DNA of 19,126 nucleotides from CAZAMI01 sp964627805 (GTDB lineage: Archaea; Thermoproteota; Thermoprotei_A; Sulfolobales; NBVN01). Position numbers and translations under genes: made by a program. Under the pieces are notes generated by a model. It was not told where the DNA came from and searched no databases. It saw only the letters and a program-made list of their open reading frames with translations. This document shows positions 1-5,642 of the stretch, piece after piece (within the stretch, counting starts at the first letter, position 1; every line of letters begins with the position of its first letter). The DNA lies in assembly GCA_964627805.1 (NCBI GenBank), contig CAZVLA010000040.1:1-19126 (forward strand). The letters run 5' to 3'.

Positions 1-1
1 G

Positions 2-268
2 TTAACTGAGATACTTATTGAGGTTGCTGAGGTACTTCAAGCAGACGTAATTAGGGTTAACCCAATGAAGGGCTACGCAGTACTTAAGTGTAGGGGCTCG
101 GGGGTTAAGGCGTACGTAATCTACGTCCCTGGTAAGGGGCCTAGAGTAATCTTCAGTAACTCACTAGAGTTGAGTGAGGACGTCGTTAAGGCTGTTAAGG
201 AGTGGGGGTTAGTTAGGGGGTGTAGTAACGACTTAATTAAGTGCTTAGTAAGTACTCTAGAGTCTTAA
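2..268 (+). CDS. C-terminal part of an unknown archaeal protein (5' end outside window)
   Basis: The frame is open from the first bases of the window to a TAA at 266-268. It therefore most likely starts upstream, and the internal ATG at 65 is not the true start. The visible 88 residues read as an ordinary soluble alpha/beta protein: a helix-like LTEILIEVAEVLQ, then short beta-type stretches (KGYAVLKC, KAYVIYV, PRVIFS) and a charged helix (EDVVKAVKEWG). Three Cys lie in the last half (KC, GC, KC), but they form no pattern I recognise. There is no membrane segment. Codon use (GTT, AGG, TTA, AGT) matches the neighbours. I do not recognise the family. The coding call is fairly sure; the function is unknown. 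Confidence 0.6.
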   Translation, partial: LTEILIEVAEVLQADVIRVNPMKGYAVLKCRGSGVKAYVIYVPGKGPRVIFSNSLELSEDVVKAVKEWGLVRGCSNDLIKCLVSTLES

Positions 269-323
269 GAACTACTCAAACTTAAGAACTACGTAGTACC
301 TATTCCGTAGGGTTAAGTAGTTG

Positions 324-353
324 AGGTTAGGTAGGTTGGAGGGTAGGTTAGGG
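324..353 (+). other. G-rich, TTAGG-like tract upstream of a promoter
   Basis: A purine/T strand consisting almost only of GG or GGG runs separated by TTA, TA or TT, between the upstream gene and the duplicated promoter unit. The spacing would allow a two-tetrad G-quadruplex on the plus strand. Its composition partly follows the GTTAGG-rich bias of the whole window, so it may have no function. Confidence 0.3.
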
Positions 354-410
354 CATATATACCCTATAAGGAGGAGGGTCGGGCACATATACCCGATAGA
401 GAGGGTTAGG
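351..410 (+). repeat. Tandem pair of 30-bp units, each with a palindromic TATA core
   Basis: Unit 1 (351-380) begins GGGCATATATACCC and unit 2 (381-410) begins GGGCACATATACCC, exactly 30 bp later; the cores differ at one base in 14. Each core is a near-perfect inverted repeat (GGG at one end, CCC at the other, A/T between) and also looks like a TATA element. After each core the similarity continues more loosely (TATAAGGAGG versus GATAGAGAGG). The second core is centred about 27 bases before the ATG at 415, as expected for a leaderless transcript. A regulator could bind both palindromes and block TBP; this is inference from position and symmetry. Confidence 0.6.
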
Positions 411-414
411 AGTT

Positions 415-840
415 ATGGCGGTAAGGGTGAAGTTAAGGATAAAGTCACTACTAAGTAGTGAGGAGGTAGTAACGTCAGCACTAGTTAATTCTGGATTTGA
501 AGCTGAGACACCCCAATTACTGATACCACGTTCACTAGCTAGTAAGTTAGGTCTATGGCCCCCACCACCTCAAGCAAGACTCATTGAGGTAGGTACTGCT
601 GGTGGTCCAGTTAGGAACTACTTAGTACCTAGAGCTACTGAAGTATCTGTAGTCACTAGTGATAGGTGCGTAGGTCCCGTAGTTAGTGATGTTATGATCT
701 CAGACCATGAGTTTGAGGTCTTAATAAGTGATAGGTTAGGTAGTGAGTTAGGGTTAGTCATTCTTGACTTAAGGGGTAAGTGGAGGTTTAGTGATGAGGA
801 GTGTGTTAGGTTTTCTGAGGAGCCTCAGTACTGGTTCTGA
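415..840 (+). CDS. Retropepsin-like aspartic-protease-fold protein with DTG replaced by NSG
   Basis: 141 residues, soluble, no signal peptide. The layout fits clan AA (retroviral-type) aspartic protease domains: beta strands, then ALVNSG at residues 22-27 where an active enzyme has a hydrophobic-Asp-Thr/Ser-Gly triad, then a LIPRSLASKLGLWPP segment (the usual 'lip..la..LGL'), then a flap-like EVGTAGGPVRNYLVP at 58-72 and a later VILDL. The catalytic Asp appears as Asn25, so protease activity is doubtful; it may bind peptides or have another role. From memory, proteins with this NSGFE..LLIP..LA..LGLWPP layout are common in Thermoproteota. The ATG follows a G-rich stretch and lies 27 bases from a TATA core. 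It sits 49 bp before the kinase gene, which may have its own promoter. Fold assignment moderately sure. Confidence 0.65.
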   Translation: MAVRVKLRIKSLLSSEEVVTSALVNSGFEAETPQLLIPRSLASKLGLWPPPPQARLIEVGTAGGPVRNYLVPRATEVSVVTSDRCVGPVVSDVMISDHEFEVLISDRLGSELGLVILDLRGKWRFSDEECVRFSEEPQYWF

Positions 841-850
841 TGTTGCATAG

Positions 851-858
851 TTTATTAC
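851..858 (+). promoter_or_regulatory. TATA-like element for the kinase gene
   Basis: TTTATTAC in the 49-bp gap after the protease-like gene. Its centre is about 35 bases before the GTG start at 890, predicting a leader of roughly 9 bases if transcription starts about 26 bases downstream. Confidence 0.4.
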
Positions 859-889
859 CTCCCCAACGTACCTACCTTAGGGAATGTAA

Positions 890-2437
890 GTGATTTCAAG
901 TAGCTTAGCTAGTAGGTTATGGAGTGTTAGTTACGGTGTTGTTAAGGCCTCACTGACTGCACTCATACTCCTAGCCGTAACCCCCTTAGCAATAATATTA
1001 GTTACTGCACCCATTACGCTCCTCCAGAACCCCCTAGGCTTAGTCACTACTTTCTTCCTCTCATTCATTAAGGTAGCTGTTATAGTTGCTTTCTACTACG
1101 TAGTTAGTAAGGTAGTTAGTAGGGCTTACGTAGGTACTACGTTACGTGGTAGGCCGAATTACTTTAGGTACGTAGCTGCCTTACTAATTACTTTAGTAGC
1201 TGTTAATGTCCATAAGGCACTATCACCAGTGAGTGACTTACCCTTAAGTATTAGGGCCTCCGTATCACCCATATATGACGCCTTACTAGCTACCTTCTCA
1301 GCACTCCTAGCGCTCTCGATACTTACTCAGTTAGTAGCTTCAGTACTTAATGTATTCCCTAAGCCACCGCCGAGGAGCGTTAAGCCACCACACACCCCAC
1401 CCCCACCACCTAAGCCTAGGGCACCTCATGATGTACGTACTACGTACGGACGTAGGAGTTACTCAGTACGTGACTCAGGCGTTAGTGAGGTGAGTATGGA
1501 CTTAGTTGCTAGGGTCTGTAGGGAGCCCTTAATGAATTCGATGAGGGGCTCTAGGGTTGTTGAGAGGGTTGGTGGTCCCTACGTACTTAATGAGTTCGTG
1601 GCTAAGCTAATTAACGGTGCTTCCTTACTGGGTGCTAAGTGCTACCTGGTAGGTTGTGGTGGTTGGGGGTGTGTGTATGAGTGCGTAGTAGGTAGTGAGT
1701 CATACGCACTTAAGGTTGTTAGGGAGTTTAGGGATGCTGTTGAGAAGGGTGTTACTGCCGGCTTACCAACTATTGATGAGTCAGTGATTAAGAGGGTAGT
1801 TAATGAGGTTGAGAGTATTAAGTTACTTAACCACCCCAACCTCCTCAAAGTGATTGCGTACTCAAGTAAGGCACCCATAGTTGTTTATGAATTCGCTTCA
1901 GGAGGTAACCTGAGGTACTGGATGAGTTACTTAAGGAGGGACTTAAGAGCCGTTATTAAGTTAGGTATTCAGTTAGGTGATGCCTTAAGGTACCTACACT
2001 CTAGGGGGTTAGTTCATAGAGACGTCAAGCCCGAGAACGTACTGATCAGTGATGGAGTAGCTAAGTTAGGTGATTACTCAAGTATTAAGAAGCTACTAGC
2101 GACTACGTCAAGAACTAAAGCAACCCTATGCACACCCGGCTACTGCGCGCCCGAGCAGTTATTCAGTGACTTAGCTAGGAAGGTTGGTGAGTTAGGTATC
2201 GAGGATAGGACCGATGTCTACCAATTAGGTAACTTAATACTTGAGGTACTCACGGGTGAGGTGTTGAGTGGTGATGACGTAGTTACTAAGCCTAGACTAA
2301 CTAACGAGTTACTCAGTAAAGTAGGTCACGGTGGTTTAAGGGAATTACTTAAGAGTATGTTAAGCCATGACCCAGCCGAGAGACCATCAGCTAATGAGGT
2401 AGTTAAGGAATTGATTAAGTTACTGAGGAGTACTTAA
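890..2437 (+). CDS. Membrane-anchored Ser/Thr (Hanks-type) protein kinase
   Basis: 515 residues from a GTG start. Residues 20-155 carry about four hydrophobic segments (near 20-45, 52-76, 92-110, 128-156). A proline-rich linker follows at 157-180, then an uncharacterised stretch, then a complete kinase domain from about 250. Visible motifs: Gly-rich loop GCGGWGCV (255-262), ATP-binding Lys275 in ALKVV, an alpha-C Glu in NEVES (about 306-308), catalytic loop HRDVKPEN (377-383) with Asp379 and Asn383, metal-binding Asp395 in GDYS (in place of DFG), APE at 420-422 in GYCAPE, and the DVYQLG helix at 442. All key catalytic residues are present, so an active enzyme is expected. The domain should face the cytoplasm. 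There is no obvious extracellular sensor or PASTA repeat, so the signal may be sensed in the membrane or by a partner. No phosphatase gene is nearby. Confidence 0.93.
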   Translation: MISSSLASRLWSVSYGVVKASLTALILLAVTPLAIILVTAPITLLQNPLGLVTTFFLSFIKVAVIVAFYYVVSKVVSRAYVGTTLRGRPNYFRYVAALLITLVAVNVHKALSPVSDLPLSIRASVSPIYDALLATFSALLALSILTQLVASVLNVFPKPPPRSVKPPHTPPPPPKPRAPHDVRTTYGRRSYSVRDSGVSEVSMDLVARVCREPLMNSMRGSRVVERVGGPYVLNEFVAKLINGASLLGAKCYLVGCGGWGCVYECVVGSESYALKVVREFRDAVEKGVTAGLPTIDESVIKRVVNEVESIKLLNHPNLLKVIAYSSKAPIVVYEFASGGNLRYWMSYLRRDLRAVIKLGIQLGDALRYLHSRGLVHRDVKPENVLISDGVAKLGDYSSIKKLLATTSRTKATLCTPGYCAPEQLFSDLARKVGELGIEDRTDVYQLGNLILEVLTGEVLSGDDVVTKPRLTNELLSKVGHGGLRELLKSMLSHDPAERPSANEVVKELIKLLRST

Positions 2438-2440
2438 ATC

Positions 2441-2446
2441 AAAAAA
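2441..2446 (-). terminator. T6 terminator after the four-Cys protein gene
   Basis: On the minus strand the TAA at 2450-2448 is followed after one base by TTTTTT, the simple T-run signal used by archaeal RNA polymerase. It lies in the 10-bp gap between two convergent genes. Confidence 0.55.
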
Positions 2447-2447
2447 C

Positions 2448-2648
2448 TTAGATGTACTTACCGTTAGGCAGTAGGTTAGGTGGTGGCATCTTCCCTGAGG
2501 ACCTCATCTGGTACCTAGCACATTTACTGTAGTCACCTAGGCAGTACTTACTAGTTAGTAGCTTCTTCGTAGCCTCGAACCTTAACTTCTTAAACATGGG
2601 GCAGGCATTCAGGAATGGGCACTTACCGTTTAGACCCATACTAACCAC
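2448..2648 (-). CDS. Small four-cysteine protein, putative metal or Fe-S binder
   Basis: 66 residues if the GTG at 2648 is used. The ATG at 2639 (63 residues) is more likely because an AGGTGG ribosome-site-like stretch lies just before it. Four Cys occur as two pairs: CPFLNAC (10, 16) and YCLGDYSKC (36, 43), followed by ARYQM and a tail PPPNLLPNGKYI. This C-P-F-x3-C-P-x-F ... Y-C-x6-C-A-R-Y layout resembles small uncharacterised bacterial and archaeal proteins; the Cys spacing suggests a zinc or iron-sulfur site. The protein is basic and soluble. The gene converges on the kinase gene and ends in a T6 terminator, supporting a real separate transcript. The role is unknown. Confidence 0.7.
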   Translation of the reverse strand: MVSMGLNGKCPFLNACPMFKKLRFEATKKLLTSKYCLGDYSKCARYQMRSSGKMPPPNLLPNGKYI

Positions 2649-2731
2649 CTTGAACTTACGTAGTTGAAAGGCAATTATGATTAGGGACTAATGTCTCTCG
2701 GTAGTCGTCCTTGATCATGTTAAGGAATTAT

Positions 2732-2769
2732 TAAAACTCTTTACTAAAGGTTATTATTACATAGTAAAG
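2732..2769 (-). terminator. Inverted repeat followed by a T-run
   Basis: CTTTACT at 2739-2745 pairs with AGTAAAG at 2763-2769 around a 17-base A/T-rich loop. Read on the minus strand, the stem is followed by AGTTTTAATAATT. This would fit the 3' end of the structured RNA candidate. Intrinsic hairpin terminators are not the rule in archaea, so the T-run may be what matters. Confidence 0.3.
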
Positions 2770-2874
2770 GATTTATGGATGCACAGACGCGAAATACGCG
2801 TTAAGTCGGGTTCTCCAAGCTGAAGCCCAGCACTTCCTCACCCTAACGAAGGGGTACCCTCATGACTCACCTCC
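2735..2874 (-). ncRNA. Structured RNA candidate with an RNase P P4-like hairpin
   Basis: Minus-strand GAGGAAGTGCTGGGC (2839-2825) resembles RNase P conserved region I, and AGAACCCGACTTA (2814-2802) resembles region V (AGAACCCGGCTTA), ten bases further on. The two pair: AAGT/ACTT (2835-2832 with 2806-2803), TGGG/CCCG (2829-2826 with 2810-2807) and CTTC/GGAG (2825-2822 with 2816-2813). This gives 12 pairs with two-base internal bulges, as P4-P5 would. A flanking hairpin CCCT-TCGTT-AGGG lies at 2853-2841 and another, ACGCG-TATTT-CGCGT, at 2801-2787. A TATA-like TTTACTTAAG lies about 26 bases before 2870, and a hairpin with a T-run lies near 2735. However, about 140 bases is shorter than known RNase P RNAs and I see no P15 or specificity domain. 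It may be a degenerate copy, a new RNA or coincidence. Confidence 0.35.
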
Positions 2875-3052
2875 GTAGTTAAGTACTTAAGTAAACTAAT
2901 GAGGGGAGAGTTACTCGGTACTCGTACTGGGGGTTAGTACTTAGTAATTACGGGAATATTAGTTAGTACTTAATACCCGTACCATCAAGATTTTCCCTTT
3001 GTTCCTTTGGTATTACTTAATTGTTTTTAATGGTTATGAACTTAAGGTACGG

Positions 3053-3089
3053 AAAGCTTTTATTCTCCCCCACACCATTCCTTCGGTGT
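3053..3089 (+). promoter_or_regulatory. trpB2 promoter: BRE/TATA plus a short inverted repeat
   Basis: AAAGCTTTTATT at 3053-3064 is a good archaeal BRE/TATA match. Twenty-six bases downstream falls near 3086, giving a leader of about 16 bases to the ATG at 3102. Between them, ACACC (3072-3076) and GGTGT (3085-3089) form an inverted repeat over the expected transcription start, a natural place for a repressor. A second TATA-like TTTTTAA lies further upstream near 3024. Confidence 0.5.
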
Positions 3090-3101
3090 AACTATGCGCC
3101 A

Positions 3102-4472
3102 ATGGACTTAGGTAGTGGGTCCGTAAGTAACTCAACCCTAAAGTTAAGAGCTTCTCAAGTCATTGATTACGTACCCGATAAGTGGTATAACATCGTCCCT
3201 AACCTCCCAGAACCCGTACCACCTATGAAGGGTCCGGACGGTTCTGTAGTACCTCCTGAAGCTCTTGAGGGGCTATTCGCTAGGGAGTTAGTTAGGCAGG
3301 AATTCAGTAGTGAGGAGTTCATTAAGATACCTGAGGAGGTTAGGGAGGCGTTAATTGAGGTTGGTAGGCCTACACCACTACTTAGGGCTAGGAGGCTTGA
3401 GGAGAGGTTAGGTACGAAGGCTAAGATATACTTCAAGTATGAGGGGGTCCTACCTACGGGTAGTCACAAGATAAACACAGCTATAGCTCAAGCATACTAC
3501 AACTTAATCGAGGGTACCAAGAGAATCGTTACTGAGACAGGTGCTGGTCAGTGGGGCTCAGCACTAGCTCTAGCAGGTGCTCTATTCAATCTTAAGGTTA
3601 GGGTGTACATGGTTAGGGTTAGTTACGAGCAGAAGCCCTACCGTAGGGTACTAATGAGTCTCTACGGTGCTGAAGTACTCCCAAGCCCTAGTAGCGAGAC
3701 TGAAGTTGGTAGGAAGTTCCTTAGGGAGGACCCGAACCACCCAGGTACCTTAGGTATAGCTATTGCTGAAGCTATTGAGGATGCCTTAACTCACGAAGGT
3801 ACTAAGTACTGCTTAGGCTCCGTACTTAACCACGTACTACTCCACCAGACGGTAATCGGTTTAGAAGCTAGGAAGCAGCTTGAGGAGCTTGGTGAGTACC
3901 CGGACTACGTAGTTGGTTGCGTAGGTGGTGGTAGTAACTACGCAGGCCTCGCCTACCCATTCATGAGGGATAAGCTACTGGGTAAGTCGGATACGGTATT
4001 CGTAGCTGTTGAGTCTAGGGCCAGCCCATCAATGACTAGGGGTAAGTACACCTACGACTTCGGTGACTCAGCAGGCTTAACACCAATGCTTAAGATGCAT
4101 ACCGTAGGTCATAAGTACAGAGTACCCCCAATACACGCAGGTGGTCTTAGGTACCACGGACTAGCACCTACCCTAAGCATACTGATAAACCACGGACTAG
4201 TTAAGGCGGTAGCCTACCACCAGACTGAGGTGTTCGAAGCTGCTAAGTTATTCGCTGAGTGTGAGGGTATAGTACCTGCACCAGAGAGTGCACACGCTGT
4301 TAAGGCAGTGATAGATATTGCTAGGGAGGTTAAGGAGCCAGTAACTATACTATTCAACATGAGTGGGCACGGACTCCTCGACCTACAGGGCTACCTAGAA
4401 TTCCTTGAGGGTAAGCTTAAGGACTACGAACCGAGTGAGATAGACTTAGCGTACTTACCGAGGATTGAGTAG
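3102..4472 (+). CDS. trpB2: Tryptophan synthase beta chain 2 (TrpB2 type)
   Basis: A PLP enzyme joining indole to a three-carbon serine-type donor to make L-tryptophan. The frame is open from 3021, but I choose the ATG at 3102 (456 residues): homologous sequence begins near DYVPDKWYNIVPNLPEP, and a TATA box at 3053-3064 would lie inside the longer version. Counting from 3102, the PLP Lys is K123 in GSHKIN, the catalytic Glu lies in TETGAGQWG, and the PLP phosphate loop is GGGSN. GAGQWG, where classical TrpB has GAGQHG, and the YNI-P-PLP N-terminus mark the TrpB2 subfamily. TrpB2 works without tight TrpA binding and has been reported to use O-phospho-L-serine. The next gene, a SerK homologue 29 bp downstream, would supply that substrate. 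No other trp gene is in the window. Confidence 0.95.
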   Translation: MDLGSGSVSNSTLKLRASQVIDYVPDKWYNIVPNLPEPVPPMKGPDGSVVPPEALEGLFARELVRQEFSSEEFIKIPEEVREALIEVGRPTPLLRARRLEERLGTKAKIYFKYEGVLPTGSHKINTAIAQAYYNLIEGTKRIVTETGAGQWGSALALAGALFNLKVRVYMVRVSYEQKPYRRVLMSLYGAEVLPSPSSETEVGRKFLREDPNHPGTLGIAIAEAIEDALTHEGTKYCLGSVLNHVLLHQTVIGLEARKQLEELGEYPDYVVGCVGGGSNYAGLAYPFMRDKLLGKSDTVFVAVESRASPSMTRGKYTYDFGDSAGLTPMLKMHTVGHKYRVPPIHAGGLRYHGLAPTLSILINHGLVKAVAYHQTEVFEAAKLFAECEGIVPAPESAHAVKAVIDIAREVKEPVTILFNMSGHGLLDLQGYLEFLEGKLKDYEPSEIDLAYLPRIE

Positions 4473-4501
4473 GTAGTGCCGGGGGTAGGTCGGGGTTAGT
4501 C

Positions 4502-5149
4502 ATGAGGTACTTAAGGTTAGGGGTTGTTAGGTTAAGTGACTTAATACCTCATGAAGCCACCAACCCACTGAGGGTTAAGGAGGTTAAGTACTCGATAAGG
4601 AACTTACGTAGGGTGCTCAAGCCAGTAATAACTGACTTAAGGACTGGCGTAGTAATTGATGGGCACCATAGAGTAGAGGCACTTAAGGAGTTAGGACTTA
4701 AGTACGTACCGGCAATCATGATTAACTACCGAGAGTTAAGACCACCTAAGCCATTCAACTACTACGTAGTAGGTCTTAGTAGGGGAGGTACGGAGTTACT
4801 AGTTAAGGAGTTAATTAGGGAGTGTGACGGGTGTGGTGACTCTGAAGTAGTTATTAAGTACTCACTAGGTAATGACTCAATCAACTCACTAATCATTAAG
4901 TCCGACTTAAGGTTAATACATGAAGTACTGAGTAGGTTGTTGAGGGTCCTTAATGCATCACTAACTAAGGTAGTTAGTAGTGAATTACCTAGTAACCCAT
5001 ACTACGTAGTACTGAAGCCCTTAAGGATAACACATAACGACGTTACTAAGGTAGCTTACGAGGGTGAGCCCTACCCACCTAAGACTACCTACCACGTAAC
5101 TAAGCTTAAGGAGGTTCTTAGACCTACTGAAGTTAATTTACTGAGGTAA
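4502..5149 (+). CDS. serK: SerK-type free-serine kinase (ParB/Srx fold)
   Basis: 215 residues. The N-terminal half is a ParB/sulfiredoxin-like domain: LIPHEATNP (14-22) with Glu18, then VVIDGHHRVEALKELG (50-65) with Asp53, His55, His56 and Arg57. The second half ends with YPPKTTYHV (191-199). The PHE, DGHHR and PKTTxHV motifs together match my recollection of Thermococcus kodakarensis SerK, an ADP-dependent kinase turning free L-serine into O-phospho-L-serine, whose catalytic Glu sits in the same PHE motif. It was formerly annotated as ParB-like, but chromosome partitioning is unlikely here: there is no HTH or ParA. It follows trpB2 by 29 bp on the same strand, so co-transcription is likely. 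The last 12 bp overlap the 3' end of the convergent HEPN gene. A pair of Cys (109, 111) in the middle is unexplained. Confidence 0.82.
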   Translation: MRYLRLGVVRLSDLIPHEATNPLRVKEVKYSIRNLRRVLKPVITDLRTGVVIDGHHRVEALKELGLKYVPAIMINYRELRPPKPFNYYVVGLSRGGTELLVKELIRECDGCGDSEVVIKYSLGNDSINSLIIKSDLRLIHEVLSRLLRVLNASLTKVVSSELPSNPYYVVLKPLRITHNDVTKVAYEGEPYPPKTTYHVTKLKEVLRPTEVNLLR

Positions 5150-5572
5150 TCCCCCACCCCTAAACCCTACCGCATCCTCAATACTCTTGAGTATGTTGAA
5201 TAGGGACTTAGCTAACTTAAGTAACTCCTCAGCCCCACCCCTATCACTTAGCGTTACCTCATAGAATGGGTTAGTAATTACTTCATTAAGCCTCCTAAGC
5301 AACTCCTCATTACCCCTAATGAATTCGTAGGTAGTCCTAGCTAACTCATTAAGCCCTAACTCACGTAGTGTGAGGTGCAGAGCACTCAGTAACGTCACTA
5401 TACTACGCTCCCTCAACTCACTACCTAATAACCTACGTAGGACCCTCCTAAGGTATAGTTGAGTAGCGTAGGCCGTATTAATTACTGATAAGTCGTACTT
5501 ACCCTCCCTAAGTAACTCCTCAGCTAGTGATAGTACAGACTCAGCCTCCCCCCGCGACTCTTGAGTAGCCAC
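5138..5572 (-). CDS. Solo HEPN-like helical protein
   Basis: 144 residues from a GTG start, nearly all helical. LSLAEELLREGKYDLSVINTAYATQLYLRRVLRRLLGSELRE in outline fits the first helices of HEPN domains (paired helices with Ala/Gln/Leu where 'Ayya..Aa..lKalL' is usual), followed by ALHLTLRELG and a C-terminal SLFNILKSIEDAV helix. The RNase motif R-x4-6-H is absent: the only His is in ALHLTL, not suitably spaced from an Arg. Ribonuclease activity is therefore not expected. No MNT nucleotidyltransferase partner is adjacent, which is unusual for small HEPN proteins, so a toxin-antitoxin role is unsupported. A TATA-like CTTAATTAAC lies near 5610. It converges on serK with a 12-bp overlap. Confidence 0.65.
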   Translation of the reverse strand: MATQESRGEAESVLSLAEELLREGKYDLSVINTAYATQLYLRRVLRRLLGSELRERSIVTLLSALHLTLRELGLNELARTTYEFIRGNEELLRRLNEVITNPFYEVTLSDRGGAEELLKLAKSLFNILKSIEDAVGFRGGGLPQ

Positions 5573-5642
5573 TACTTAACCCCACCTACCCCTTCCTGAT
5601 TGAGTTAATTAAGCGTAAATCACTAATGCCGCTACTTAATGA

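Larger units (their letters stand above)
2649..3052. other. 404-bp intergenic region without a convincing protein gene
   Basis: Region between the four-Cys protein gene and the trpB2 promoter. Bases 2735-2874 hold the structured RNA candidate described separately. Bases 2875-3050 are rich in GTACT, TTAAG and TAGTAC words with no convincing gene. A 35-codon plus-strand frame ending at about 2877 (containing ALSRVLQAEAQHF) overlaps the structured segment. It has no start at its head and uses codons unlike its neighbours (CGG, CAA, GAA), so it could be a gene remnant but is not called. Confidence 0.5.

Noticed and set aside
1642..1878. Minus-strand open frame inside the kinase gene
   Set aside because: It lies wholly within the kinase Gly-loop and alpha-C region, and its composition (Ser/Thr/Leu-rich) is that of an antisense shadow.
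2766..2877. A 35-codon plus-strand frame with ALSRVLQAEAQHF, possibly a transposase or other gene remnant
   Set aside because: It is opened by a stop, has no good start at its head, matches no family I can name, and overlaps the better supported minus-strand RNA fold.
3021..3101. N-terminal 27-residue extension of TrpB2
   Set aside because: It has no counterpart in TrpB2 proteins as I know them, and a strong TATA box lies inside it; the ATG at 3102 fits better.
4502..5149. ParB-type chromosome partitioning protein
   Set aside because: Only the ParB/Srx nucleotide-binding fold is shared; the PHE and PKTTxHV motifs and the TrpB2 neighbour point to SerK, and there is no HTH or ParA.
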